Below are positions 30,486-38,890 of a DNA stretch of 64,000 nucleotides, in pieces; position 1 is the first letter of the stretch; each line of letters begins with the position of its first letter. A program made the position numbers and the translations under genes. Source of the stretch: Pseudomonas chlororaphis subsp. chlororaphis (lineage in GTDB: Bacteria > Pseudomonadota > Gammaproteobacteria > Pseudomonadales > Pseudomonadaceae); assembly GCF_003945765.1 (NCBI RefSeq), contig NZ_CP027712.1, forward strand, positions 744,001 to 808,000, given 5' to 3'. The notes under the pieces are model-generated. The model searched no databases. It saw only the letters and a list, made by a program, of their open reading frames with translations, and was not told the DNA's origin.

Positions 30486-31760
30486 TCAGTTGACGGGTAG
30501 GTCGGCGTCGCGTCGCAGCTTGTCGCCAGCGGGGTTGGCCGCTTCGCGCAGAAAGCCGAAACCGCTACGTCGGTTCAGACGGAACAGGGTGTTGGTGACG
30601 TAAATGTTTTCGCGTACGCCGACCACTTCCACCACCTCGCTGACACAGCGCCGGCCATCGGGCAGGCGCGTCAGCTGAATCACCACGTCCAGGGCCGCGC
30701 AGATCATCTGCCGCAGGGTGCGTTCGGCCACCTGGCGCCCGGTCAGGCCCACCAGGGTTTCCAGGCGCAGCAGGGCATCCTGGGCATTGTTGGCGTGCAC
30801 GGTGCTCATGGAACCGTCGTGGCCGGTGTTCATCGCCGTCAGTACATCGAGCACTTCGACGCCACGGATCTCGCCGAGGATGATCCGGTCCGGGCGCATG
30901 CGCAGAGCGTTGCGGATCAGGTCGCTGGCCTTGACCTCGCCATGGCCTTCGGCGTTCGGCGGACGGGTTTCCAGGCGCACCACATGGGGATGGCCCAGTT
31001 GCAGTTCGGCCACGTCTTCGATGGTCACCAGCCGTTCGTGAGGGTTGATCAACTGGCTGAGGATATTCAGCAGGGTGGTCTTGCCGGTGCCGGTGCCACC
31101 GCTGATCAGGATGTTGCAACGCTTGCCCACGGCCTCCTGGACGAATTCGAAGATCGCCTGGTCGATGGTCTGCATGGCCATCAGGTCGCTGCTCTTGAGC
31201 ATGTCCTTGCGGAATTTGCGGATCGACAGGCAAGGGCCGTCGAGGGCGATCGGTGGGATGATCGCGTTGACCCGGCTGCCGTCGGGCATCCGTGCATCGA
31301 CCATGGGCGAGGACTCGTCGAGGCGTCGGCCCAGGGGCGCGAGGATGCGTTGCATGACCCGCTCCACATGGTGCGCGTCGATGAAACGCAGGTCGCTCTG
31401 GTGCAGCACGCCATCGCGCTCGACGAACACCCGGTGCGGGCCGTTGACCAGGATCTCGGTCACCGCCGGATCGCGCAGCAAGACTTCCAGTGGGCCGAAA
31501 CCGGTGAGCTCGTCCACCAGTTCTTCGGCCAGGCGCTCCATTTCATAGCGGGAGATCGCCAGGTGCAGGCGCGAGATGTACTCGGCCACCTTGTCGGTAA
31601 TGAAGCGGGCCAGTGCCTGGCGCGAACCTTCCAGCAGGTTTTTCCCCGACTCTTCGATGGCGTCGATGACGTAGCGATGCAACACCAGCTTCAGGCCCTC
31701 GTGATCGGTGTTGCCGATGGGGCTGTGGGACTGGGCGCCGAAAAGTTTTTCTCTGCTCAT
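30486..31760 (-). CDS. tadA: Tad pilus ATPase TadA (CpaF family)
   Basis: A 424-residue secretion ATPase that powers pilus assembly and retraction. Walker A is [14 protein letters not shown]. The Asp box and Walker B region are visible as [15 protein letters not shown], and the His box as [13 protein letters not shown]. Its start codon overlaps the tadZ stop by four bases (ATGA). All catalytic elements appear intact, so the pilus motor is probably functional even though the secretin gene is absent. Confidence 0.95.
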   Translation of the reverse strand: MSREKLFGAQSHSPIGNTDHEGLKLVLHRYVIDAIEESGKNLLEGSRQALARFITDKVAEYISRLHLAISRYEMERLAEELVDELTGFGPLEVLLRDPAVTEILVNGPHRVFVERDGVLHQSDLRFIDAHHVERVMQRILAPLGRRLDESSPMVDARMPDGSRVNAIIPPIALDGPCLSIRKFRKDMLKSSDLMAMQTIDQAIFEFVQEAVGKRCNILISGGTGTGKTTLLNILSQLINPHERLVTIEDVAELQLGHPHVVRLETRPPNAEGHGEVKASDLIRNALRMRPDRIILGEIRGVEVLDVLTAMNTGHDGSMSTVHANNAQDALLRLETLVGLTGRQVAERTLRQMICAALDVVIQLTRLPDGRRCVSEVVEVVGVRENIYVTNTLFRLNRRSGFGFLREAANPAGDKLRRDADLPVN

Positions 31761-32947
31761 CGACTTCCCCTGAGGCGCTCGAACCAGCCGGGCTTCGCCG
31801 TGGGCAGCCCTTGGGAGCGTCTGGCCAGGCGCTCGCCGAGGGTCTTCAGGGATTGGGTCAGGCCTTCGCGGGGGGCCAGTTCGAACAGCGTGACGCCCTG
31901 GTTTTTCGCGTTGAGACGCACCTCGGGGCTATAGGCCAGGACCGCGATCACTTCCAGGGCAAAGGTCTTGCCCAGGGTTTGCGCATCCGGAGCGACCCCG
32001 CGCAGGTAGCGGTCGACCAGCAGGCGGGCGTGTTCCAGCTTCATGCCTTTTTCGCGCCAGAGGTTGAGTACCGCCAGGTTGCGACGGCAGTCGAGCACGC
32101 TCTGGTCGGTGTACCAGAGCAACTTGTCGCAATGGCCGACGAAGGTGCGCAGGGCTTCGCTGTCCGGTTGTCCGGTGAGGTTCACCACGATGTGCTGGAA
32201 GTGCTGGCGCAGGGCACTGAGCAGCATGTACAACTCGGCGGCGCTGGTGCGTTCCAGCGGCTCGTCATGGCCGGCATAGGCCAGGATCCGCAGCCCGGCT
32301 TCGGTGCTGGTGAAGGCACTGTCGATCAGGGTCGCATCCAGGCGCCGCAGATGGCGCAAGGCATCGCCGAAGTGGAACGAGCTTTCCAGCCCCAGCAGCG
32401 CCAGGCTGTCGCCGCGCGGCAGGCCGAGGTCGAGCAACAGCGTCTGCTGGCCGCTCTTCTGCACCACCAGCGCCAGATGGCTGGCGAGCAGGGCGCCATC
32501 GGCATCGCTCTGGGTGCCGTAGAGCACGGTCAGGCCGCCGAGCTGGGTGCTCGGCGTGACCTGGGGCAGGCGTTTGCTCAGGCGCCGTACCAGGCCGGCC
32601 ACTTCGCTGGAGCGCGAGCCGTAGGCCACGAAGTCGCGGGCCCCGGCGCGCATGGCGTTGAGTACCAGTTGGTTGTCCATGCCGTCGCCCAGGGCGACGA
32701 TGGCCAGCATCGGCTTGGCCTCCAGCGCGCCCTCGATCAACGCCGACTGGGTGACCACATGCTCGCGATCGAGACCGACGAAGACCAGGCTGGCGAATGT
32801 CACATCCACCAGCGCCAGCAATTCGTCGAGGCTGCCGCTGCCAGCGCTGACCACCTGCCCGAGTGGCGCCAGGGCGCCTTGCAGCCATTCCAGGTCGGTG
32901 CCGTTGCGGGTGATCGCGAGGAAGGTCTGGCTCAGGTTCTGGCTCAT
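31757..32947 (-). CDS. tadZ: Tad pilus localization protein TadZ (CpaE/ParA-like) with degenerate Walker A
   Basis: A 396-residue protein. An N-terminal receiver-like domain (about residues 5-130) is followed by a ParA/MinD-like domain. TadZ helps place the pilus at a cell pole. The usual deviant Walker A of CpaE, KGGxGKT, is here replaced by YGTQSDADGALLASHLA, so ATP binding may be lost. The receiver domain also seems to lack the phosphoacceptor aspartate. It overlaps the upstream small frame by four bases and tadA by four, forming a tightly coupled operon. Confidence 0.87.
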   Translation of the reverse strand: MSQNLSQTFLAITRNGTDLEWLQGALAPLGQVVSAGSGSLDELLALVDVTFASLVFVGLDREHVVTQSALIEGALEAKPMLAIVALGDGMDNQLVLNAMRAGARDFVAYGSRSSEVAGLVRRLSKRLPQVTPSTQLGGLTVLYGTQSDADGALLASHLALVVQKSGQQTLLLDLGLPRGDSLALLGLESSFHFGDALRHLRRLDATLIDSAFTSTEAGLRILAYAGHDEPLERTSAAELYMLLSALRQHFQHIVVNLTGQPDSEALRTFVGHCDKLLWYTDQSVLDCRRNLAVLNLWREKGMKLEHARLLVDRYLRGVAPDAQTLGKTFALEVIAVLAYSPEVRLNAKNQGVTLFELAPREGLTQSLKTLGERLARRSQGLPTAKPGWFERLRGSR

Positions 32948-33102
32948 TGCGATAGCCCACTGCGTTGATTGAAGTTGCGGTTTTCCAGGGAGTACCCGTT
33001 CGGGTCGTGCTTACACAGCGGGGCGTCGCCCTCGGCAGGTACACCGCTCGACATCAGGGCCCGGATCAGGCCTTTGAACAGGGGCTGGGAATCATTGGAC
33101 AT
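32944..33102 (-). CDS. Small frame of 52 residues in the position of rcpA
   Basis: The product starts MSNDSQPLFKGLIRALMS and ends NFNQRSGLSQ, and is not recognised. It begins at ATG 33102, with AAGGA nine bases upstream; an alternative ATG at 33120 would add six residues. The stop TGA overlaps the tadZ start by four bases, so its translation would feed directly into tadZ. It has no membrane segment and one cysteine. The start is 20 bases after the rcpC stop, which is where the secretin gene rcpA stands in P. aeruginosa. It may be a coupling peptide, a short pilus protein or a scrap left by loss of rcpA. Confidence 0.65.
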   Translation of the reverse strand: MSNDSQPLFKGLIRALMSSGVPAEGDAPLCKHDPNGYSLENRNFNQRSGLSQ

Positions 33103-33122
33103 GAAGAGGTGTCCTTGCATGA

Positions 33123-34061
33123 TCAGGGTGTTTGTTGGCTCGCTTCGATGCCGCGTATGACTTCTATCTGGGCGCGACGCGATGTGGCGTCGAACGTTCT
33201 GGTGGTGGAGGGAGAGGGGGTGGACAGGGCCAACTGGTTGAACTGGATCAAGGATCTGTCGGCGTTTTGCAGATGCTTCGACGCGCTTTTTTCGCCGGCC
33301 CAGTAATGCGCCAGGCGTTTCTCGTCGGCGCTGCGTACCGCCAGGCGCAGCACGCCGGCTTGAGCCGCGAGCATCAAGCGGCTCAGCAAGGGTTCCGGGA
33401 CAGCCAGCAACACGCTGCGCGCGTTCAGGCGACGCTGATCCTGTTTGAGTTTTTCCTCGGCACTGGCGGGCGGCGAGCCCGGCTTGCCATCGTTGGTCAG
33501 GCCCAGTTGCTCGCCAATGCCCAGCACCCGCAGGGCCGGCACCACGACCTGGGCCGAGGGCAGCAGGTTGTTGCTGTCCTGACGCAGGAACAGCAGCACA
33601 TCGACGTAGTCGCCAGGGCTCAGTTGCCCGCTGGCGCCGATGACTTCGTCTACCGCGACGGCCAGGGCGCGCTCGTCGGCACGGATCATGCGGGCCACAC
33701 TGCCCCCGGCTTCGAAGCTTTCCTCGCTCAGCCAGGTCCCCGCGGGCAACGCCCGCCATGGCGTGCGTCCGATGACTTGATCGAGGCTTTTGAGGCTGCC
33801 GGCGGGCGCGGTGCGCAGCCGCTCCAGCGTGACATCGCCGGCCTTGATGGGAACGAACGGAGGTATGTCGCGTACCAGCACCGCGACGGGCTGGCGTGTC
33901 GCATCTTCGGCGGAAGCGGTGACGGTTTGCACGGTGGCGGGGGAAGGCTGCGCTACAGGTTGCGCTGCGGGCCTGCGACTCAATGCCAGGCCCCAGTAAC
34001 CGGCAATGAGAGCCCCCACCAGAAACACCCCAGCCAACCCCATAGTGATACGACTGTTCAT
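33123..34061 (-). CDS. rcpC: Flp pilus assembly protein RcpC (CpaB family)
   Basis: A 312-residue periplasmic protein with an N-terminal membrane anchor (ITMGLAGVFLVGALIAGYW). An SAF domain follows (residues about 60-125; VLVRDIPPFVPIKAGDV), and the RcpC/CpaB domain lies beyond it (SPGDYVDVLLFL). It is thought to stabilise the outer-membrane secretin. The start has GGGAG upstream and faces flp across 322 bases. It is the first gene of the rcpC-tadZABC operon. Confidence 0.88.
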   Translation of the reverse strand: MNSRITMGLAGVFLVGALIAGYWGLALSRRPAAQPVAQPSPATVQTVTASAEDATRQPVAVLVRDIPPFVPIKAGDVTLERLRTAPAGSLKSLDQVIGRTPWRALPAGTWLSEESFEAGGSVARMIRADERALAVAVDEVIGASGQLSPGDYVDVLLFLRQDSNNLLPSAQVVVPALRVLGIGEQLGLTNDGKPGSPPASAEEKLKQDQRRLNARSVLLAVPEPLLSRLMLAAQAGVLRLAVRSADEKRLAHYWAGEKSASKHLQNADRSLIQFNQLALSTPSPSTTRTFDATSRRAQIEVIRGIEASQQTP

Positions 34062-34383
34062 GACGGCTCTCCCTTTCCCGCTGCATTACCGACTCGCACA
34101 TCCAATGAGTCAATTTCGCAATCAGGCAGCTATGAACAAGCAACTATTTCGCTATTTGAAGGTAGAACAGCTGCAACAAAACGCCATTACTGTCGAGAAA
34201 ATAACTTGGCTCATCCGTGTCCTGTCTGATGTCGCGTTTTTTTTGACGTCAAAGGGACGAGCTAATACTTAATGATTAATTCGTTCTTACAGTTGTTGGC
34301 TGGAATTTTGTTGACAATGCTGTGGTGGCACAGGGGAATCATGTTGCAACGCTGCAACACTCAGTGCGTTGAGGAGAAACTAG
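34062..34383. promoter_or_regulatory. Divergent rcpC/flp control region, AT-rich
   Basis: This 322-bp gap has no gene and is clearly AT-richer than its neighbours between 34140 and 34320. It must hold the promoters of flp and of the rcpC operon. For flp, a perfect TTGACA (34311-34316) is present without a good -10 hexamer at 16-18 bp. A palindrome TGTTGCA-ACGC-TGCAACA lies at 34342-34359, 24 bases before the flp start. PprB acts at this promoter in P. aeruginosa; whether this is its site is inference. Confidence 0.6.
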
Positions 34384-34605
34384 ATGTTCTTCATTCTCGC
34401 TACCCAATGGATCACCCTTCTGGCCTCCCGGCTCCTGCGTTTCCTCAAGAATAACGAGGGGGCCTCAGGGATCGAGTATGCGCTTATCGCCGGTATGGTG
34501 GCCGTGGCCATCGCGGCATTTGTACCTGACATATCAGAGGCTATCACCGGCACCTTCACGGTCTTGCGAGATACTTTGGAGGACGCCGTTCCGGCTGATG
34601 AGTAG
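34384..34605 (+). CDS. flp: Flp type IVb major pilin
   Basis: A 73-residue prepilin. The processing site falls at NNEG/ASGIEYALIAGM, giving the Flp hallmark Glu-Tyr at positions 5 and 6 of the mature protein, then a hydrophobic helix (VAVAIAAFV). The mature pilin is about 46 residues, normal for Flp. FppA should cut after the glycine. The start ATG 34384 has GAGGAG upstream. It is transcribed divergently from rcpC, as in P. aeruginosa. Confidence 0.93.
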   Translation: MFFILATQWITLLASRLLRFLKNNEGASGIEYALIAGMVAVAIAAFVPDISEAITGTFTVLRDTLEDAVPADE

Positions 34606-34680
34606 TACATAGCAACGGTCCTCAAGGCTTTATCGAGGCGTCGATACCCATCGGTATTCAGTCACTTTCAGGTATTGCCC

Positions 34681-35094
34681 ATGAGCGCCTCTTCGTTTCC
34701 ACGCCAGCAGCTTCTTCTCGTGGACGATGAAGAGGACGCGCTGCTCGAGCTCGCCGAATTGCTGGAGGGTGAAGGCTTTTGCTGCTTCACCGCGACCTCG
34801 GTCAAGCTCGCCCTGGCCCATCTCACTCAACACCCGGACATCGCGCTGGTCATCACCGACCTGCGCATGCCGGAGGAGAGTGGCCTGTCGCTGATCAGGC
34901 GCCTGCGCGACCACACCTCCCGTCAGCACCTGCCGGTGATCGTCACCTCGGGGCATGCCGACATGGATGACGTCAGCGACCTGCTGCGCCTGCAAGTGCT
35001 GGACCTGTTCCGCAAACCCATCTACCACGTGCGCTTGCTGGAAACCCTGAACACGCTGTTCCCGCAGCCACGCATCCATCTGGTCAATCCCTGA
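34681..35094 (+). CDS. Stand-alone response regulator receiver protein
   Basis: A 137-residue single receiver domain with no output module. The acidic pair is LLLVDDEED, the phosphoacceptor lies in LVITDLRMPEESG, the Thr/Ser switch is VIVTSGHAD, and the Lys is in FRKPIY. I chose ATG 34681; a TTG six bases earlier is less likely. It lies 75 bases after flp on the same strand and may be cotranscribed. It resembles the PprB receiver, so it could compete for PprA phosphate or act on pilus placement. No partner is shown by the sequence. Confidence 0.85.
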   Translation: MSASSFPRQQLLLVDDEEDALLELAELLEGEGFCCFTATSVKLALAHLTQHPDIALVITDLRMPEESGLSLIRRLRDHTSRQHLPVIVTSGHADMDDVSDLLRLQVLDLFRKPIYHVRLLETLNTLFPQPRIHLVNP

Positions 35095-35107
35095 ACCTGC
35101 GTGATGA

Positions 35108-35329
35108 TCGATTCGTATCGCTGACAGGGCCAACACCACCTCGACCTTTGTCCTGGGGGGCACGCCATTCACCACCAGCGGCGTATCGCCGGTACGCGAC
35201 AGTTATGAAACGAGCCTGGGCGCGACCTATCGCGTCGGTGCCTGGAGCCTGGGCGGTTCGTACAACTACCTGACCAAGACCGACTTCTTTGCTGACACCT
35301 TCACCGCCAAGGTGCGCTACGACTTTTGA
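35108..35329 (+). pseudogene. C-terminal remnant of an autotransporter beta-barrel gene
   Basis: The frame has stops just upstream (35102-35107) and no start codon. It encodes about 73 residues including TSTFVLGGTPF, RDSYETSLGATYRVG and NYLTKTDFF, and ends KVRYDF. Alternating polar and hydrophobic strands with a C-terminal Phe after aromatic residues are typical of the last strands of a type V autotransporter barrel. The rest of the gene is absent here, so it is a decayed or truncated gene. Confidence 0.75.
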
Positions 35330-35392
35330 TGCTTGCCTGAACAAGACGACCCGCCTTGGAGCAGGTCGTTTTCGTTTGGCTTGAGGGGCTTT

Positions 35393-37063
35393 TTACAGCT
35401 GGTAGCTGAAACTCAGGGTGTAGCGCGGGCGCCGGTTGTGGGTGTCCAGGGCTTCATCGGACATCGGCTTGGCCGCTTCGAGGGAGATGTTGTAGTACTT
35501 GGCGTCGCCAAAGCGCAGGCCGACGGCGGCCGATGACAGGTCGTTGCCCTGGACCGGCAGTTCGTTGAACCAGGTCCGCGAGCGATCCAGCACCACGTAC
35601 GGCTGGAGGATTCGCAGCCAGCGGTCTTCGCGATTGAAGCTGTAGTTCACCTCGTAGGCCGCGCCCCAACCCTTGTCGCCGGACGCCTGGTCGTCGGGGT
35701 AGCCTCGGCCGAAGTTCTGCCCGCCGAACACCGCGCGCTCGCTGTCGGGCAGGTTGTCGCGGCTCCAGTACAGGGCCGCCGACAGCACCCCTTGCCAGTT
35801 GTCGAAGAACTTGTCGCTCTGCACGCCGGACAGGCGCACGCGGAAGAAGTCCAGGTCGTACAGGTTGTCGTTGGTCTTCGCGCCCAGGGCGTCCAGCCCC
35901 TGGTACACCCCTGCACTGAGAATCCTTAGTTGGCGTGCATTGGCCTTGCGCCAGTCACCCTCGAAGGCCAGGGCGCGAATGTCGGTTTTCAGTTCGACGC
36001 TCTGCGGATAACCCACCACTTGATAGCGGGTCTTGTCGTTGACCGCATACAGGCGCGAACCCAGGATCAGCAGCTCGTTGGGGGCGGCGATGACCGGGTG
36101 GCTCAAGCCTATGGAGTAGCGGTCGTTCTCCCGGTGGGGTTTGAGTTCGAGGCCGTTGTCGAGCCGCACATTGGTCCCCGGGTCGGCGCGGTAGCGCGTG
36201 CCGTACAGGCTCAGCTGGGTGCCTTCGTCATTGAGAAACTGGTTGTAGTCCAGGCGGTAGTAGCGCTCGTGATCGTCCCCCGGCGGGAACAGGCCGCTGA
36301 GGGTTACCTGCTCGCCCATGGAGGTCTGCGAGTTGCTGCTGACCGCCAGCAGCGCTTGCAGGCCATTGCGGTTGTCGTCGGTGGCGCTGAGGTTGCTGGT
36401 GAAGGGTTTGCGGCTGGCCTGGGCAATCAGGTAGGCCGCGCCGTCGGTGGTTCCCGGTGGCGGCACCTGGGCTTGCAGGGTGACCCCGGGAATGCGGCTC
36501 ATCAGGGTGGTGTAGTGCTCGAAGGTCTTGCGGGTCAGCGGCCGTTCGGCTTTGAGTTTTGCCACCAGTTTGTCGAGGTAGGCCGAGACCGGGCCGATAT
36601 CGCCCTGCAACTGATAGTCCTTGATGTAGCCCTCCACCAGGACCACGCGCACGGTGCCCTGGTCGAAGCTCTGTTGCGGCAGGAACGCATAGGACAACAG
36701 GTAGCCGTCCTGCTGGTAGCGGCGGGTGATTTCCCGGGTGGCTTCGATCAGTTGCCCCAGGGTGCTTGCATGGCCAATCAGCGGCTTGTAGATCTCTGCC
36801 AGCTCGCTCAGCGGATAGAGGGTGCCGCCCTCGATCTGCACGGTGCTGACGTTGACTGTGGTGCCCATCATCAGGGGCTGGGCCTGGGGTTCCTTGGGGG
36901 GCGCCAGTTTGGGCGCCGGGGTCGTGGGGCGGTAGGCGTCGGCCGGCAGGTTGGGTACCGGCAGGTTGCGGATGGTTTCGTTGCTATTGAGAAAGCTGGG
37001 AAGGTTTTCGGCGTGGACGTATGAGCAAAGCGAGACTAACAGCAAGGGAGCCAAAGCGCGCAT
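35393..37063 (-). CDS. TpsB-type outer-membrane exporter (ShlB/FhaC family)
   Basis: A 556-residue two-partner secretion pore. The signal peptide is MRALAPLLLVSLCSYVHA. A proline-rich linker and a POTRA domain follow (about residues 70-145; TVQIEGGTLYPLSEL), then the 16-strand barrel. The barrel motif GGQNFGRGYPDDQ near residue 450 corresponds to the conserved VRGY-like loop. I set the start at ATG 37063, which has GGAG nearby; the upstream frame lacks a signal peptide. The neighbouring gene on the same strand is a collagen-like lipoprotein, not a classical TpsA with an N-terminal TPS domain. Confidence 0.87.
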   Translation of the reverse strand: MRALAPLLLVSLCSYVHAENLPSFLNSNETIRNLPVPNLPADAYRPTTPAPKLAPPKEPQAQPLMMGTTVNVSTVQIEGGTLYPLSELAEIYKPLIGHASTLGQLIEATREITRRYQQDGYLLSYAFLPQQSFDQGTVRVVLVEGYIKDYQLQGDIGPVSAYLDKLVAKLKAERPLTRKTFEHYTTLMSRIPGVTLQAQVPPPGTTDGAAYLIAQASRKPFTSNLSATDDNRNGLQALLAVSSNSQTSMGEQVTLSGLFPPGDDHERYYRLDYNQFLNDEGTQLSLYGTRYRADPGTNVRLDNGLELKPHRENDRYSIGLSHPVIAAPNELLILGSRLYAVNDKTRYQVVGYPQSVELKTDIRALAFEGDWRKANARQLRILSAGVYQGLDALGAKTNDNLYDLDFFRVRLSGVQSDKFFDNWQGVLSAALYWSRDNLPDSERAVFGGQNFGRGYPDDQASGDKGWGAAYEVNYSFNREDRWLRILQPYVVLDRSRTWFNELPVQGNDLSSAAVGLRFGDAKYYNISLEAAKPMSDEALDTHNRRPRYTLSFSYQL

Positions 37064-37170
37064 AGGACACTCCATGGTCAAGTCGCAGCAACGCGAGAGG
37101 TACTTCAGTCGGCGGCGCTTGTCAGGGTCTTGGCCTTGATCAAGGACTGCAACCGTCATGCTCCAGGCAA

Positions 37171-37205
37171 GAAAAAGACGAGAGACTCAATCGAATCCCT
37201 CGTCT
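37171..37205 (-). terminator. Rho-independent terminator after the collagen-like gene
   Basis: Read on the minus strand, AGACGAGGGATTC and GAGTCTCTCGTCT pair over 13 bp (two G-T pairs) around a GATT loop, followed by TTTTTC. It lies 57 bases beyond the lipoprotein stop codon and would separate it from the exporter gene. Confidence 0.85.
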
Positions 37206-37261
37206 CCAACCAAGCGTAGGCGCTGTAGGTAGGGCCGTCGAATCGGCCAGGTGCAAAACGC

Positions 37262-38890
37262 TTATTGGGTGCCGCTCAGGGTTCCGGTCAGCCCGCCGAG
37301 CACACCACCGAGGCTGCCCGTAGTGCCGCCAGTGGTGCCACCGTCGACCAGGGTCCCGACCGAGGTGACCGTGGTCCCCAGGGTGTTCACGGTCTGGCCG
37401 ACGGTGCTCACCACAGGGTTGGGGGCGCTGGCGGTGAGGGTGGTGCCTACCGTGCTGACGGCGCCGCCTACCTGGGTGAGCAGGCCGGCGATGGGGGTGC
37501 CGGTGCCGGTCGTGGCGCCCACTTGCTGGGTCAGGCCGGTGACGGTGGTGGTGACCGGGTTCAACGCTGCGCCGACGGTGGCGCCGACACCGGCCAGTGG
37601 CGCAGTGGCGCCGACATTGGCCACACCCGTGCCGCCCAGGGCTCCGCCCACCGAGGCTACGACGTTGCCGACCGAGGCTGTGCTTACCCCTGTGGCGCTG
37701 ACCAGGGTGTTGGTGTTGCCGGCATTCAAGCCGGTACCCAGGTTGACCACCGCACCGCCGACGGTTTCCAGCAGGCCGGTGCCGCCGATGGTTCCCCCGC
37801 CGGTGCTCGGGGCGGTCGTCAGGTTGCTGGTATTGCCGATGGTGGTGGCGACATTGTTCAGGGTGCCGCCCATGGTATTGGTCAGCGTGTTGCCACCGCC
37901 CGTGGCGGTGACTTTGTCGCCCAGGCCGTCGACGGTCGTTGCCACCTTGTCGATCAGGCCGCCGACCGGAGCGCTCAGGCCCGTGGAACTGACCACCTTG
38001 CCGGTCAGGCCTTCTGCCAGGGTGACGACCGGCACCAGCAGGTTGTTGCCCACCTTGTCTGTCACTGTCCCCAGGGGGCCGCTACTGGTCACGGTGGTGA
38101 GGGTGTCGCCGAGCATGCTGACCTTGTCGCCGACGCCGTCGAGTACCGGCGCCACCCGGGTGACCACGCCGCCCACCAGGGGAATGCTGCTGGTGCTGGT
38201 GGCCAGCTTGCCGCTGATGTCCGAGACGCCATCGCCGACGTCCGACACCACGTTGCCGACTATGGCCGTGGTCTTGCTCAAGGCCTGTGGATCGCTACCC
38301 AGTTGGCCGAGGCCATTGGTCAGGCCATCGCCTACGGTGTCGACCACATTGCCGGAAGTGTTCACCGCGCTTTGCAGGACCCCGCCGACTACCGGAAGCG
38401 GAGCCAGCGCGCTGCTGAGGGTGCTGACACCGTCGCCGACGCCGCTGATGGTGCTGCCGAGGTCGGACACCAGGGTCGAGGTGACCAACGGGGTAGTGGT
38501 GGGGGGTGTCGGGTCGGTCGGATCCGTTGGGTTGGTCGGGTCGGTGCCGCCACCCGTTCCTCCGGTCCCGCCAGTGCCACCCGTCCCTGCAGTGCCGCCG
38601 CCGGTTCCACCTGTACCACCCGTACCGCCGCCGATCCCGCCTGTACCATCAGTTCCGCCATCGATTCCGCCGGTCCCGCCTGTGCCCGCGGTGCCGCCAC
38701 CGGTGCCGCCGGCACCGCCCGAACCATCGCCGGAGCCGCCAGAGCCACTGTCGGTACCTGCCGCGCTGTCGGGCGAGGAGCTGCCGGAACTGCTCTTGTG
38801 GCCGCCACCGCCGCTGCTGCAACCGGTCAGGCCGAGGGCCAGGATCAGGGCCAGCGCTGTGCTTGTTTTCAACCAGACTTGAGTTTTCAT
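37262..38890 (-). CDS. Collagen-like Gly/Thr-rich surface lipoprotein
   Basis: A 542-residue low-complexity protein. The lipobox GLTGC ends the signal peptide (MKTQVWLKTSTALALILALG). A Ser/Gly-rich spacer is followed by collagen-like Gly-X-Gly/Thr repeats (such as GGTGGTGGGTAGTGG), a Pro/Thr hinge (DPTNPTDPTDPT) and about 400 residues of Val/Gly/Thr-rich repeats with the recurring pattern VGDGVS, GGVLQSAV, GGAVSTVG. It looks like a surface-exposed filament or adhesin. No TPS secretion domain is visible. Start ATG 38890 gives the proper signal peptide; the longer frame from 38908 has no added value. Export by the neighbouring TpsB-type pore is an inference. Confidence 0.8.
   Translation of the reverse strand: MKTQVWLKTSTALALILALGLTGCSSGGGGHKSSSGSSSPDSAAGTDSGSGGSGDGSGGAGGTGGGTAGTGGTGGIDGGTDGTGGIGGGTGGTGGTGGGTAGTGGTGGTGGTGGGTDPTNPTDPTDPTPPTTTPLVTSTLVSDLGSTISGVGDGVSTLSSALAPLPVVGGVLQSAVNTSGNVVDTVGDGLTNGLGQLGSDPQALSKTTAIVGNVVSDVGDGVSDISGKLATSTSSIPLVGGVVTRVAPVLDGVGDKVSMLGDTLTTVTSSGPLGTVTDKVGNNLLVPVVTLAEGLTGKVVSSTGLSAPVGGLIDKVATTVDGLGDKVTATGGGNTLTNTMGGTLNNVATTIGNTSNLTTAPSTGGGTIGGTGLLETVGGAVVNLGTGLNAGNTNTLVSATGVSTASVGNVVASVGGALGGTGVANVGATAPLAGVGATVGAALNPVTTTVTGLTQQVGATTGTGTPIAGLLTQVGGAVSTVGTTLTASAPNPVVSTVGQTVNTLGTTVTSVGTLVDGGTTGGTTGSLGGVLGGLTGTLSGTQ

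Noticed and set aside
33123..34143. Upstream extension of the small frame through the rcpC region
   Set aside because: It runs in another frame of the same strand as rcpC; only the last 52 codons, with their own ribosome site, look coding.
34329..34348. Possible sigma-54 promoter (GGCAC...TTGC) before flp
   Set aside because: The spacing between the GG and GC elements is about 17 bases, and a sigma-54 promoter needs 10.
38515..38760. Direct repeats that might be taken for a CRISPR array
   Set aside because: They are in-frame codon repeats for Gly/Thr-rich collagen-like sequence, without regular spacers.
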